A stretch of 64,000 nt of DNA from Stenotrophomonas sp. 169 (GTDB lineage Bacteria > Pseudomonadota > Gammaproteobacteria > Xanthomonadales > Xanthomonadaceae): contig NZ_CP061204.1 in NCBI RefSeq assembly GCF_014621775.1, forward strand, positions 248,001-312,000. The letters run 5' to 3'. The notes beneath the pieces were generated by a model. The model saw only the letters and a program-made list of their open reading frames with translations, had not been told where the DNA came from and ran no database searches. The position numbers and the translations under genes were made by a program. Shown piece after piece: positions 8,418 through 16,814 of this stretch. Position 1 is the first letter of the stretch. Each line of letters begins with the position of its first letter.

Positions 8418-8519
8418 AAGTGCGGAGCAGCGCAGCGCCAGCACCAAGTGCAGAGCAGCGCAGCGCCATCACCGAGCGCGGGGTAGCGCAGCGCCAGCAC
8501 CAAGCGCAGCGCCAGTACC
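8418..8519. repeat. 28-bp tandem repeat, 3.6 units
   Basis: Units begin at 8418, 8446, 8474 and 8502 (the last shortened). Each contains the phrase GCAGCGCAGCGCCAGCACC with a few changes. The array directly abuts the REP cluster and ends near the 3' end of the next LysR gene. No function is visible. Confidence 0.75.
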
Positions 8520-8553
8520 TCGCGCAGCGGCACCAGCGCCGCCGTCGTCGCTA

Positions 8554-9519
8554 TCAGCGCTCGGAATGCCCACTCTGGTCGTACTCGCGCGGTGAGAACA
8601 GCTCCGGCTGGATCATCTCCACGAACGCGCGCGCCTGCGCCGACAATGCCTTGCCACGCCGCACGATGACGCCATAACTGCGCTCGGGGAACCACTCGCG
8701 CATCGAACGCGCCACCAGCTTGTGGGGGTCGGCATCATTCAGGCACAGCGACGGGACGATGGAAATGCCCATCCCCATCGCCACGTACTGCTTGATCACT
8801 TCCCAGCCGCCGACTTCCAGCGCCACGGTATAAGGCAGGCGGTGGCGCTGGAACACCTGGTCCACCAGCCGGTAGGTGATCTGGCGCTTCGGTGGCAGTA
8901 CCAGCGGGTGTTGGGAGATCGCCTCCAGGCTCAGCTTGCCGCGCGCCAGCGGGTGGTCGTGCGGGGTGATCAGCATCTGCTCGAAGCGGTAGGCGGGGGC
9001 GTAGGTCAGGTCGGCCGGCACGTCGGTCATCGAGCCCACGGCCAGATCCACGGCATCGTCGCGCAGCAGGTCGGTGCCGTCGGCGCTGATGGCGTTGTGC
9101 AGGGTCAGGCGCACGTCCGGGTGCAGCTGGCGGAAGCGTTCGATGATGCGCGGCAGCAGGTACAGGATGGTGGAGCTGTTGGCCGCGATGTTCAGCTCGC
9201 CGGCGTCCATGCCGCTGACCTTGTCGCGGAACCGCGCCTCCAGTCCGTCCAGGTCTTCCACCAGCGGCTGGGCCATCTCGAACAGCAACTGGCCTTCGCG
9301 GCTGGGAACCAGACGCCGCCCACTGCGCTCGAACAGCACCACGCCCAGCTCGCGCTCCAGCGCCTGCAACTGCTGGCTGATCGCCGGCTGGCTGACGAAA
9401 AGCGCCTCCGCGGCGCGTGACACCGACCCGAGTCGCACCGTCTGGCAGAACGCCCGCAGCGGTTTCAACCGGTCGGATTTGTAGGAAAAACGAGGACTTG
9501 GCGGTGGTCGCGTGGACAT
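8554..9519 (-). CDS. LysR family regulator divergent from aceBA (CysB-like branch)
   Basis: The 321-residue protein has a LysR helix-turn-helix (KPLRAFCQTVRLGSVSRAAEA, then SQPAISQQLQALERELG) and an effector-binding domain ending near residue 300. It faces away from aceB-aceA across 109 bases that contain an ATAAG-N5-CTTAT dyad with T-N11-A spacing. It is thus the likely regulator of the glyoxylate shunt (inference from position). I chose the ATG at 9519; the frame extends to 9555. A TATACT box lies nine bases before this ATG, implying a very short leader. A sulfur or oxidative-stress role is also possible. Confidence 0.85.
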   Translation of the reverse strand: MSTRPPPSPRFSYKSDRLKPLRAFCQTVRLGSVSRAAEALFVSQPAISQQLQALERELGVVLFERSGRRLVPSREGQLLFEMAQPLVEDLDGLEARFRDKVSGMDAGELNIAANSSTILYLLPRIIERFRQLHPDVRLTLHNAISADGTDLLRDDAVDLAVGSMTDVPADLTYAPAYRFEQMLITPHDHPLARGKLSLEAISQHPLVLPPKRQITYRLVDQVFQRHRLPYTVALEVGGWEVIKQYVAMGMGISIVPSLCLNDADPHKLVARSMREWFPERSYGVIVRRGKALSAQARAFVEMIQPELFSPREYDQSGHSER

Positions 9520-9531
9520 CGTGTCATGAGT

Positions 9532-9546
9532 ATAAGCGCAACTTAT
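9532..9546. promoter_or_regulatory. LysR-type operator in the aceB intergenic region
   Basis: ATAAG at 9532-9536 and CTTAT at 9542-9546 form a perfect inverted repeat around five bases. It contains the T-N11-A arrangement typical of LysR binding sites. It overlaps the region upstream of the candidate aceB -35 and the -10 of the regulator. Confidence 0.5.
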
Positions 9547-9554
9547 CCAACGCA

Positions 9555-9582
9555 TTGCAATATCTGCTTTGTCAAATACATT
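9555..9582 (+). promoter_or_regulatory. Candidate aceB promoter
   Basis: TTGCAA (9555-9560), 16 bases, then TACATT (9577-9582). It lies just downstream of the LysR-type dyad, compatible with activation by the divergent regulator. Confidence 0.35.
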
Positions 9583-9628
9583 GCCGGCACGTCACGGTAG
9601 GGGCGTCCCTCGATCCAGGAGTGTCCCG

Positions 9629-11266
9629 ATGCCTGCCGTTGCTACTGCTCTTCCATCGCCGCCCGCCAAGCCGACGCCCGGGATCTCGCTGACCACCCAG
9701 GTGGCCGGCCAGGCCGCCCTGCTGCCTGCCCCGCTGCTGGCGCTGCTGGTGTCGTTGCACCGCGCCGTCGAGCCGGGTCGCCAGGCCCGCTTGGCCGCCC
9801 GCGTGCAGCGTCAGGCGTTCTTCGACCAAGGCGGTCTGCCGGACTTCCGCGCCGATACCGCGCCGATCCGTGCGGAGGATTGGAAGGTGGCACCGCTGCC
9901 GACGGCGCTGCTGGACCGCCGCGTGGAGATCACCGGGCCGACCGACCCGAAGATGGTCATCAACGCGCTGAACTCCGGGGCCAAGGTGTTCATGGCCGAC
10001 TTCGAGGACGCCACGGCACCGACCTGGCGCAACCTGCTGGCTGGCCAGCAGTCGCTGATCGGCGCGGTGCGCGGCGACCTGCAGTTCACCGCCCCGGCGA
10101 GCGGCAGCAAGCCGGCCAAGCACTACACGCTGCGTCCTTATGAAGAGCGCGCGGTGCTGATCGTGCGCCCGCGCGGCTGGCACCTGGACGAAAAACACGT
10201 GCTCGTGGATGGCCAGCGGCTGGCCGGTGGGCTGTTCGATGCGGCGGTGTTCGCCTACCACAACGCCCGCACGCTGATGGCCAACGACCGCGGCCCGTAC
10301 TTTTACCTGCCCAAGCTGCAGAGCATGGAAGAAGCCGCGCTGTGGGAAACCGCGCTCTCGCACATCGAAGGCATGCTGGGCCTGCCGCAGGGGCAGATCA
10401 AGGTCACCGTGCTGATCGAAACGCTGCCGGCGGTGTTCGAAATGGACGAGATCCTGCACGCCCTGCGCGAGCGCATCGTCGGCCTGAACTGCGGCCGCTG
10501 GGATTACATTTTCTCGTACCTGAAGACGTTCCGCCGGCATGCCGACAAGGTGCTGCCGGATCGTGGCCAGGTGACCATGACCCAGCCGTTCCTGAAGGCC
10601 TATTCGGAGTTGCTGATCCAGACCTGCCACCGGCGCGGTGCACATGCGATGGGCGGCATGGCTGCGCAGATCCCGATCGGCAACGATGCGGCCGCCAACG
10701 AACAGGCGATGGCCCGCGTGCGGGCAGACAAGCTGCGCGAGGTCACGGCCGGCCACGACGGCACCTGGGTGGCGCACCCGGCGTTGATCCCGGTGGCGAT
10801 GGCCATCTTCGATGACCACATGCCCGGCGCGAACCAGCAGCAGGTGCTGCGCCAGGACGTGCGCGTGGACCGCGACCAGTTGATCGCGCGTCCGCCGGGC
10901 ACCATCACGCGTGCCGGCTTCGATGGCAACGTGGAAGTGTGCGTGCGCTACCTGGCGGCCTGGCTGGATGGGAACGGCTGCGTGCCGATCCACAACCTGA
11001 TGGAAGACGCCGCCACCGCCGAGATCAGCCGCAGCCAGCTGTGGCAGTGGCTGCACACGCCCGGGCAGCAACTGGACGACGGCACGGCCATCGACCCGCC
11101 GCTGCTGGACAGCGCGTTGGCGCAGCTGCCGGCCCGCCTGGGTGACCGCGCGGCACTGCCCGGTGGCGGCCGCGTGGACGAAGCCATCGCGCTGCTGTCC
11201 GAGCTGAGCCGCGCCGATGAACTCAACGATTTCCTGACCCTGCCGGCCTACGCACGCATCGACTGA
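9629..11266 (+). CDS. aceB: Malate synthase A
   Basis: The 545-residue protein is a malate synthase of the A type (about 530-550 residues). It carries the block GAKVFMADFEDATAPTW, an arginine-rich RPRGWHLDEKHV region, KVTVLIETLPAVFEMDEIL, and the catalytic-loop region near NHMGLNCGRWD-type sequence (here GLNCGRWDY). It condenses glyoxylate with acetyl-CoA to malate in the glyoxylate shunt. The ATG at 9629 has AGGAG seven bases upstream; the frame extends further upstream without an RBS. aceA follows 57 bases later on the same strand, so the two form the shunt operon, next to a divergent LysR gene. Confidence 0.96.
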   Translation: MPAVATALPSPPAKPTPGISLTTQVAGQAALLPAPLLALLVSLHRAVEPGRQARLAARVQRQAFFDQGGLPDFRADTAPIRAEDWKVAPLPTALLDRRVEITGPTDPKMVINALNSGAKVFMADFEDATAPTWRNLLAGQQSLIGAVRGDLQFTAPASGSKPAKHYTLRPYEERAVLIVRPRGWHLDEKHVLVDGQRLAGGLFDAAVFAYHNARTLMANDRGPYFYLPKLQSMEEAALWETALSHIEGMLGLPQGQIKVTVLIETLPAVFEMDEILHALRERIVGLNCGRWDYIFSYLKTFRRHADKVLPDRGQVTMTQPFLKAYSELLIQTCHRRGAHAMGGMAAQIPIGNDAAANEQAMARVRADKLREVTAGHDGTWVAHPALIPVAMAIFDDHMPGANQQQVLRQDVRVDRDQLIARPPGTITRAGFDGNVEVCVRYLAAWLDGNGCVPIHNLMEDAATAEISRSQLWQWLHTPGQQLDDGTAIDPPLLDSALAQLPARLGDRAALPGGGRVDEAIALLSELSRADELNDFLTLPAYARID

Positions 11267-11323
11267 TGCCTGCGCCCGCCCGCTTTTTCTTCCTGCTGTA
11301 GCACCGACGAACTGGAGATAGAC

Positions 11324-12616
11324 ATGAGCACGCTGCCCACTGCCGAACAGATCCAGCACGACTGGGACACCCACCCCCGCTGGCAGGGGATTGAACGCAA
11401 CTACACCGCCGCCGACGTGGTGCGCCTGCGCGGCACCGTCCACGTGGAGCATTCGCTGGCGCGGTTGGGGGCGGAGAAGCTGTGGACGTACCTGCAGGAA
11501 AAAGAGTTCGTCAACGCGCTGGGTGCGCTGACGGGTAACCAGGCGATGCAGCAGGTGAAGGCCGGTTTGAACGCCATCTACCTGTCCGGCTGGCAGGTCG
11601 CCGCCGACGCCAACCTCGCTGGCCAGATGTACCCGGACCAGTCGCTGTACCCGGCCGATTCGGTGCCGGCGGTGGTCAAGCGAATCAACAACACGCTGCT
11701 GCGCGCCGACCAGCTGCACCATGCAGAAGGCAAGGATGACATCGACTTCCTGCAGCCCATCGTAGCGGACGCCGAGGCCGGCTTCGGCGGCGTCCTCAAC
11801 GCCTTCGAGCTGATGAAAGCAATGATCGAAGCCGGTGCTGCCGGGGTGCATTTCGAAGACCAGCTGGCCTCGGTGAAGAAGTGCGGCCACATGGGCGGCA
11901 AGGTGCTGGTGCCGACCCGGGAAGCCATTGAAAAACTGAACGCGGCTCGGCTGGCGGCCGATGTGCTGGGCGTGCCGACCCTGCTGGTGGCCCGCACCGA
12001 TGCCGAGGCAGCCGACCTGCTGACCAGCGACATCGACCCCAATGACCAGCCCTTCGCCACCGGCGAGCGCACCACCGAAGGCTTCTACAAGACCCGCAAC
12101 GGCCTGGATCAGGCCATCAGCCGCGGCTTGGCCTACGCGCCCTATGCCGACCTGGTGTGGTGCGAGACCGGCAAGCCGGACCTGGAGTTCGCCCGCCAGT
12201 TCGCCGAAGCCATCCATGCCAGGTTCCCGGGCAAGCTGCTGGCCTACAACTGCTCACCCAGTTTCAACTGGAAGAAGAACCTGGACGACGCCACCATCGC
12301 GAAGTTCCAGACCGAGATTGCCAAGTACGGGTACAAGTTCCAGTTCATCACCCTGGCCGGCTTCCACGCGCTCAACTACTCGATGTTCAACCTGGCCCAC
12401 GGCTACGCCCGCCGCCAGATGAGCGCCTTCGTGGAGCTGCAGGAGGCCGAGTTCGCCGCCGCCGACCGTGGCTTCACAGCGGTCAAGCACCAGCGCGAGG
12501 TGGGCACTGGCTATTTCGATGCGGTCACCCAAGCGATCCAGCAGGGCCAGTCCTCGACCACCGCGCTGACCGGATCCACCGAAGAAGAACAGTTCAGCGC
12601 CGGCCGCGCCGCCTGA
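11324..12616 (+). CDS. aceA: Isocitrate lyase
   Basis: The 430-residue enzyme cleaves isocitrate to glyoxylate and succinate, the first step of the glyoxylate shunt. The catalytic-cysteine motif [13 protein letters not shown] is present at about residue 190. [25 protein letters not shown] and [10 protein letters not shown] blocks are intact, and length matches bacterial enzymes. GGAGAT precedes the ATG at 11324. It lies downstream of aceB in the same operon and allows growth on acetate, fatty acids or leucine-derived acetyl-CoA, which fits the liu genes nearby. A large hairpin follows. Confidence 0.97.
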   Translation: MSTLPTAEQIQHDWDTHPRWQGIERNYTAADVVRLRGTVHVEHSLARLGAEKLWTYLQEKEFVNALGALTGNQAMQQVKAGLNAIYLSGWQVAADANLAGQMYPDQSLYPADSVPAVVKRINNTLLRADQLHHAEGKDDIDFLQPIVADAEAGFGGVLNAFELMKAMIEAGAAGVHFEDQLASVKKCGHMGGKVLVPTREAIEKLNAARLAADVLGVPTLLVARTDAEAADLLTSDIDPNDQPFATGERTTEGFYKTRNGLDQAISRGLAYAPYADLVWCETGKPDLEFARQFAEAIHARFPGKLLAYNCSPSFNWKKNLDDATIAKFQTEIAKYGYKFQFITLAGFHALNYSMFNLAHGYARRQMSAFVELQEAEFAAADRGFTAVKHQREVGTGYFDAVTQAIQQGQSSTTALTGSTEEEQFSAGRAA

Positions 12617-12642
12617 CGATCAGGATAGTGACGGCTGCTGGC

Positions 12643-12690
12643 CGTCAGCCCTGCCCGGCATGCCCCGGGCAGGGCCGCTGACGCCTTCTT
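12643..12690 (+). terminator. Hairpin terminator after aceA
   Basis: A long GC-rich inverted repeat (GTCAGCCCTGCCCGG against CCGGGCAGGGCCGCTGAC, one bulge) ends about 65 bases past aceA and is followed by a TTCTTTC tract. Confidence 0.65.
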
Positions 12691-12803
12691 TCAACTAGCT
12701 GAAATCATTGGGCCCGGCCCTCTAAACTGAGACGCAGCGCACGGTTGAAAGCGGTGCTATGCTCCGCTCCTCAGAATGGGCAGTCTGATCACTGGGGCAG
12801 GGA

Positions 12804-13847
12804 ATGAGCGGCAGGGGTGCGGTCGCAGACGCGTGTGCACGGACAGGCATTGCCACCACGGCGATGGCTGAGATCGTGCACGCCGTCCTGAGTCCCGAAG
12901 AGTTCGCCCTGTTTGCCAGCTTCGCCAACCAGCGCAGCCTGCGTGATGGCGATTGCCTGTTCCGCCGAGGTCATCGTGGCAGCAGCATGTTCGTCATCGC
13001 AGAAGGCGCCATCGAGCTCGACTTCGGCGAAGACCTGGTGATGAAGCGGCTGGGCCCGAACGAGTTCTTCGGGGAGCTGGGCCTGCTGATCGGCGATCAC
13101 CTGCGCAGTGCTGATGCGCGCGCGACCTGCGATACCGAAGTCCTTGAACTCGGTCATGTCGACTTTCATCGGCTGGTGGAAAGCGAGCCGGGGCTGGTAG
13201 CTTATTTCCTGCGCCGTACCATCATGCGCGTGGTGGGCAACGAGCAGGCACTGATCAGCCAGCTGCGCCGCCGCAACCATGACCTCGAAACAGCGCTGGA
13301 CAACCTGTACGTCACCACCCACCAGCTCAGCCACACCCGCGAGCTGGTGCGTACCGACGAGCTGACCGGCCTGCACAACCGGCGTGGACTGGCGCTGTAC
13401 CTGCAGGAATGCCGCGGACACGAAGAGGGACCCGCGCAGGGACTGCTGCTGATCGACTGCGACCACTTCAAGCAGATCAACGACCAGTTCGGCCATCAGG
13501 CGGGCGACCGCGTGCTGCAGAGCGTGGCCAACATCCTGCGCTCGATGGCCGGTGCCGACGATCTGGCCTGCCGCCTGGGCGGTGATGAGTTCTGCCTGCT
13601 GCTGCGCCGGGCCAATGCGCAGATCGTGCAGCACGCCGCCGAGTTCGTGCTCAGCGCGGTGCACGGCCTGCTGGAACGCAGCCATGGTACGCCGCATGTG
13701 TGCCATCTCAGCATCGGCGCCAGCCTGGTCGATGCCACCGCCGACTGGAGTGAGTGGTATGCCAATGCCGATCGCGCGTTGTACCAGGCCAAGCGCGATG
13801 GTGGTGATCGGCTGCGATGGGTGCATGATGTGACGGACAGCGACTAG
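12804..13847 (+). CDS. cNMP-binding diguanylate cyclase (cyclic-nucleotide domain + GGDEF)
   Basis: The 347-residue protein has an N-terminal Crp-type cyclic-nucleotide-binding domain (about residues 28-140, with phosphate-cassette-like FFGELGLL...RSADARA). A helical linker follows (about 145-180), then a GGDEF domain with intact GGDEF at about 259-263. The RXXD inhibitory site expected upstream of it reads GADD, so product inhibition is probably absent. It should make c-di-GMP in response to cAMP or cGMP. The architecture and the adjacent nucleotidyl cyclase, seven bases downstream, match the XC_0249/XC_0250 (GuaX) cGMP to c-di-GMP pair of Xanthomonas campestris (from memory). A GGGGCAGGG stretch precedes the ATG at 12804; M21 is an alternative start. 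Confidence 0.88.
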   Translation: MSGRGAVADACARTGIATTAMAEIVHAVLSPEEFALFASFANQRSLRDGDCLFRRGHRGSSMFVIAEGAIELDFGEDLVMKRLGPNEFFGELGLLIGDHLRSADARATCDTEVLELGHVDFHRLVESEPGLVAYFLRRTIMRVVGNEQALISQLRRRNHDLETALDNLYVTTHQLSHTRELVRTDELTGLHNRRGLALYLQECRGHEEGPAQGLLLIDCDHFKQINDQFGHQAGDRVLQSVANILRSMAGADDLACRLGGDEFCLLLRRANAQIVQHAAEFVLSAVHGLLERSHGTPHVCHLSIGASLVDATADWSEWYANADRALYQAKRDGGDRLRWVHDVTDSD

Positions 13848-13854
13848 GGCGGAA

Positions 13855-16350
13855 ATGACCATGCGCGGCGACAAGGAACCGTCCCCCCACGTCCCGCAAC
13901 TGCGGGCGTTGTTGTTCACCGATCTGGTGGACTCCACATCGCTGGTGGAGCGCATTGGCGACACTGCCGCTGCAGAGTTGTTCCAGCAGCACGATCGCCT
14001 GGTGCTGGCCATGCAGCAGCGCTGGCGCGGCCAGCAGATCGATCGCTCCGATGGCCTGTTCCTGCTGTTCGAACGCCCGGTGGATGCGCTGGGATTCGCG
14101 CTGGACTACCAGCAGGGGCTGCGCCAGCTCGGCCAGGCCAACCACGTGCCGCTGTTCGCGCGGGCCGGCCTGCACGTGGGCGAGGTGATCCTGTGGGACA
14201 ACAGCGCCGAGGCCATCGCCTTGGGTTCCAAGCCGGTGGAAGTGGAAGGCCTGGCCAAGCCGATGGCCGCACGCCTGATGCAGCTGGCGCGGCCGGGGCA
14301 GGTGCTGCTGTCGGCCACCGCCGAGTCGATGGTGCGGCGCGCGACCGATCGCTTGGGTGACGTCGGCAAGGGGCTGAAGTGGAAGTCGTACGGCCGGTGG
14401 CGTTTCAAGGGCGTGGCGCAGCCCATGGATGTCCATGGCGTGGCGACGCCCGAGTTGCCGTCGGTGGGCCGACCGCGGCCGACGCCGAAGGCCATGCGCG
14501 ATATCCCGTTCTGGCGCCGGCCGATGGCGATGGCGGCGGAGGCCACGTTTGCGATGGTGCTGCTGGTGGGAGGATGGTTCCTGCTGCGCCCACAACCCGC
14601 GATTGCGTTTGTCGAGCGCGACTGGGTGGTGTTGGGCGATGTAAACAACCGGACCACCACCGCGCTGCTGGGTGATGGCCTTCAGCAGGCGCTCTACATG
14701 AGCCTGGGCCAGTCGCGTTTCGTCAACGTCCTGAGCGAGCTCAAAGTCCGCGAAACACTGCAGCTCATGCAGAAGCCTGTGCGCCAGCCTCTCGACAGGG
14801 ATCTTGCCGTGCAGGTGGCGATCCGCGAGGGGGCGCGGGCCGTACTTCTCCCCAGCGTCTTCGAAGTAAACAACAAGGTGCGTATCAGCGTCGAGGTGCT
14901 TGATCCGCGGACGGGAAAGACGGTGTACACACGGTTCGCAGATGGCCATGGCCTGGAGTCAGTGCTCGCCTCGACAGACAAGGTCGTCGCATCGTTGCGC
15001 GATGATCTGGGCGAAGCCATGCGCGATGTGTCGACCGATCACAAGCCGCTACCGACCGTGGCGACCGCTGATCTCGATGCGCTGCACGCCTATGCCAAGG
15101 GAGTGGAGGCGCTTGCAGAGGCACGTTACAGCGATGCGGTGATGTTCTTCGAGCAAGCGACCCGTCTGGATCCTGAGTTCGCGTTTGCGTACGTAGGCCA
15201 GATGCGCATCAAGTATGCGATGGGAAATCTTGCAGAAGCCGCCGCACTTTACGAGACGGTCAGAACCAGGCGCGCTCGGCTGACTGCACGAGATCAGCTG
15301 TATCTGGATGCGTGGGCGTTGGAGTTCACGGGTGAGCAGGCAGCAAAGACAGCCGAAAAGTGGCGGCTCCTTACTGAGCTCTATCCGGACGACAGTGCCG
15401 GCTGGATGAATTACTCGAAAGCACTGTTTGCCTACGGTTCCTACGATCTCGCACTGGACGCGGCAACGCCGCTGCTGGGTCGACAGCAGCCGTATCGTGC
15501 CCAGGTTCTTGTCTGGATTGCACGCGTGCACCTTGCCAATGGCAATACGGCCGCAGCGAGAAGTCTACTCAACGAGGCGGCGCGGCAGCCGGGATGGCGG
15601 GGTGATGGACTGGAGGCCGCGCTTCTTGCTCTTGAAGGGAATTTTGACTCTGCGAACAGCCGATTCAGTGCCATGACGTCTCCTTCGCTGGGCACGCGTC
15701 TGGAGCATGCTGCGGTTCTTGGCCTTCAGGGAAAGCCTGGAAGCGCCGCAGCGATGGCGGAAGAGGCCGTTACTCAGTGCCGGACCGTTGCAGAGATGTG
15801 CAGCGTAAGTCGGGCGCAGGCCGCCGCTTGGGAAGATCAGCAGGGGCACCCCACCGCTGCAGTCCAGTACCGGAAACTGCTCGACGCAGCAGTGGCGGAA
15901 GCGGATGTTCCCCGGACCGCGTCAAGCCGGCACCTTACGTTGGTAGCACTTGGCATTGCCTATCAGGCCGTGCGTGCTGGGCACGGTTCTGCCATTCCCA
16001 AGCAGCTGGCAAGACTTCAGGTGCTGGCGGGACAGCAGGACGACGATCCGCGTGTGCATGAGCTCAGTGCGATGCTGGGCGCACGGATGGCGCTGGACGA
16101 GGGCGACCTGGAAAGAGCGACGGCCCAGATGTCCCTGGTTCCAGCGGGGACGCTGTACCAGTGGCGAGTACTGGCGCACGACGTTGCGGCGGCGAGGGGT
16201 AATGAGCCCGAGTCTGCCAATCAGGCGAGGTGGTTGCAAGGTCATCGCGGACTCGCATTCGCGGAGGATGCGGGCGGCTATGTGCTGCTGGCGCTCAATA
16301 TTGGCGACATGCGCAGGCTGGCTGCCAAGGCAGTCCAGCCCGCGACGTGA
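13855..16350 (+). CDS. Class III nucleotidyl cyclase with TM helix and TPR region (peptide-modification-system cyclase type)
   Basis: The 831-residue protein has a cytoplasmic class III cyclase domain (about residues 15-200), one transmembrane helix (about 224-244), and a long C-terminal region with TPR-like helical repeats (about 400-820), probably periplasmic. Metal-binding aspartates are seen as FTDLVDS (D23) and RSDG (D66), and AARL keeps the catalytic arginine (R140). The asparagine before it (usual pattern VNLAARL) reads KPMAARL, and the usual lysine is not evident, so activity or specificity may be unusual. It shares an operon with the cNMP-binding diguanylate cyclase. Next to it are an NHLP-like peptide gene and a SagB-like gene. 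I recall NCBIfam naming such proteins putative peptide modification system cyclase. The second half (from about 14640) is visibly less GC-rich than the first. Confidence 0.82.
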   Translation: MTMRGDKEPSPHVPQLRALLFTDLVDSTSLVERIGDTAAAELFQQHDRLVLAMQQRWRGQQIDRSDGLFLLFERPVDALGFALDYQQGLRQLGQANHVPLFARAGLHVGEVILWDNSAEAIALGSKPVEVEGLAKPMAARLMQLARPGQVLLSATAESMVRRATDRLGDVGKGLKWKSYGRWRFKGVAQPMDVHGVATPELPSVGRPRPTPKAMRDIPFWRRPMAMAAEATFAMVLLVGGWFLLRPQPAIAFVERDWVVLGDVNNRTTTALLGDGLQQALYMSLGQSRFVNVLSELKVRETLQLMQKPVRQPLDRDLAVQVAIREGARAVLLPSVFEVNNKVRISVEVLDPRTGKTVYTRFADGHGLESVLASTDKVVASLRDDLGEAMRDVSTDHKPLPTVATADLDALHAYAKGVEALAEARYSDAVMFFEQATRLDPEFAFAYVGQMRIKYAMGNLAEAAALYETVRTRRARLTARDQLYLDAWALEFTGEQAAKTAEKWRLLTELYPDDSAGWMNYSKALFAYGSYDLALDAATPLLGRQQPYRAQVLVWIARVHLANGNTAAARSLLNEAARQPGWRGDGLEAALLALEGNFDSANSRFSAMTSPSLGTRLEHAAVLGLQGKPGSAAAMAEEAVTQCRTVAEMCSVSRAQAAAWEDQQGHPTAAVQYRKLLDAAVAEADVPRTASSRHLTLVALGIAYQAVRAGHGSAIPKQLARLQVLAGQQDDDPRVHELSAMLGARMALDEGDLERATAQMSLVPAGTLYQWRVLAHDVAAARGNEPESANQARWLQGHRGLAFAEDAGGYVLLALNIGDMRRLAAKAVQPAT

Positions 16351-16365
16351 AACATCGTCGGTGTT

Positions 16366-16653
16366 TCAGCCGTTCAGGCCAGGCAGCCCGCTCAGGAACA
16401 GGAAGGGCACGTTGAACGGACCTTGTACTTCAAGGCGCTCAGCCAATTGCAGCTCCGCCTGAGCGAACTCGTCCTTGGTTCCCAACGAAGGAAGTGGATC
16501 GCAGCAGAGCACACCGAACGACGCATCGGCGCCCAGCCCGACCAACGCATCGCCGGGATTGGAGGCGAACGAGCTGCGGAAGAGATCGTCGGAGGACAGC
16601 AGTTGAAGGAGCTGCTGGACAAGAGCGGGGGGTAGGGTCGGCGAAGCGGTCAT
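16366..16653 (-). CDS. NHLP-leader-like RiPP precursor peptide
   Basis: The 95-residue product starts with a helical leader resembling nitrile-hydratase/Nif11-like leader peptides: LLQLLSSDDLFRSSFASNPGDALVGLGAD, split here as SSDDLFRSSF (20-29) and NPGDALVGLGAD (32-43). A Cys-Cys pair follows at 50-51, and the tail is hydrophobic and rich in proline and glycine (GPFNVPFLFLSGLPGLNG). No signal peptide and no GG cleavage site is obvious. Its 3' end lies 15 bases from the converging cyclase gene, and it diverges from the SagB-like dehydrogenase across 161 bases. I infer a ribosomally made, modified peptide; from memory it fits the NHLP-related RiPP peptide family that co-occurs with these two neighbours. 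The modification and the mature product are unknown. Confidence 0.72.
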   Translation of the reverse strand: MTASPTLPPALVQQLLQLLSSDDLFRSSFASNPGDALVGLGADASFGVLCCDPLPSLGTKDEFAQAELQLAERLEVQGPFNVPFLFLSGLPGLNG

Positions 16654-16677
16654 GTCGGACTCTGCAGGTGGGAGAAA

Positions 16678-16705
16678 CCTATATAGCGGCCAAGCCTGCT
16701 GACAA
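16678..16705 (-). promoter_or_regulatory. Promoter of the RiPP-like precursor gene
   Basis: On the minus strand TTGTCA (16700-16705) is followed after 16 bases by TATAGG (16678-16683), which overlaps TATATA. This is the best sigma-70-like match around the cassette and would give a leader of about 20 bases. Confidence 0.45.
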
Positions 16706-16814
16706 TTGATGGATGACTCCTGCAGATTCTCCCGATCGATTTCGTCTGCGGCGTGACCACGTCTGTCACCGGCTCGGCTACCCTATCCGCGTCAATCGCC
16801 ATCGAGCTTTTTGA

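Noticed and set aside
9572..12217. A minus-strand open frame of 881 residues antiparallel to aceB and aceA
   Set aside because: It is the GC-rich shadow of two well-matched enzyme genes; composition (His, Gln, Val, Gly) shows no domain and it has no RBS.
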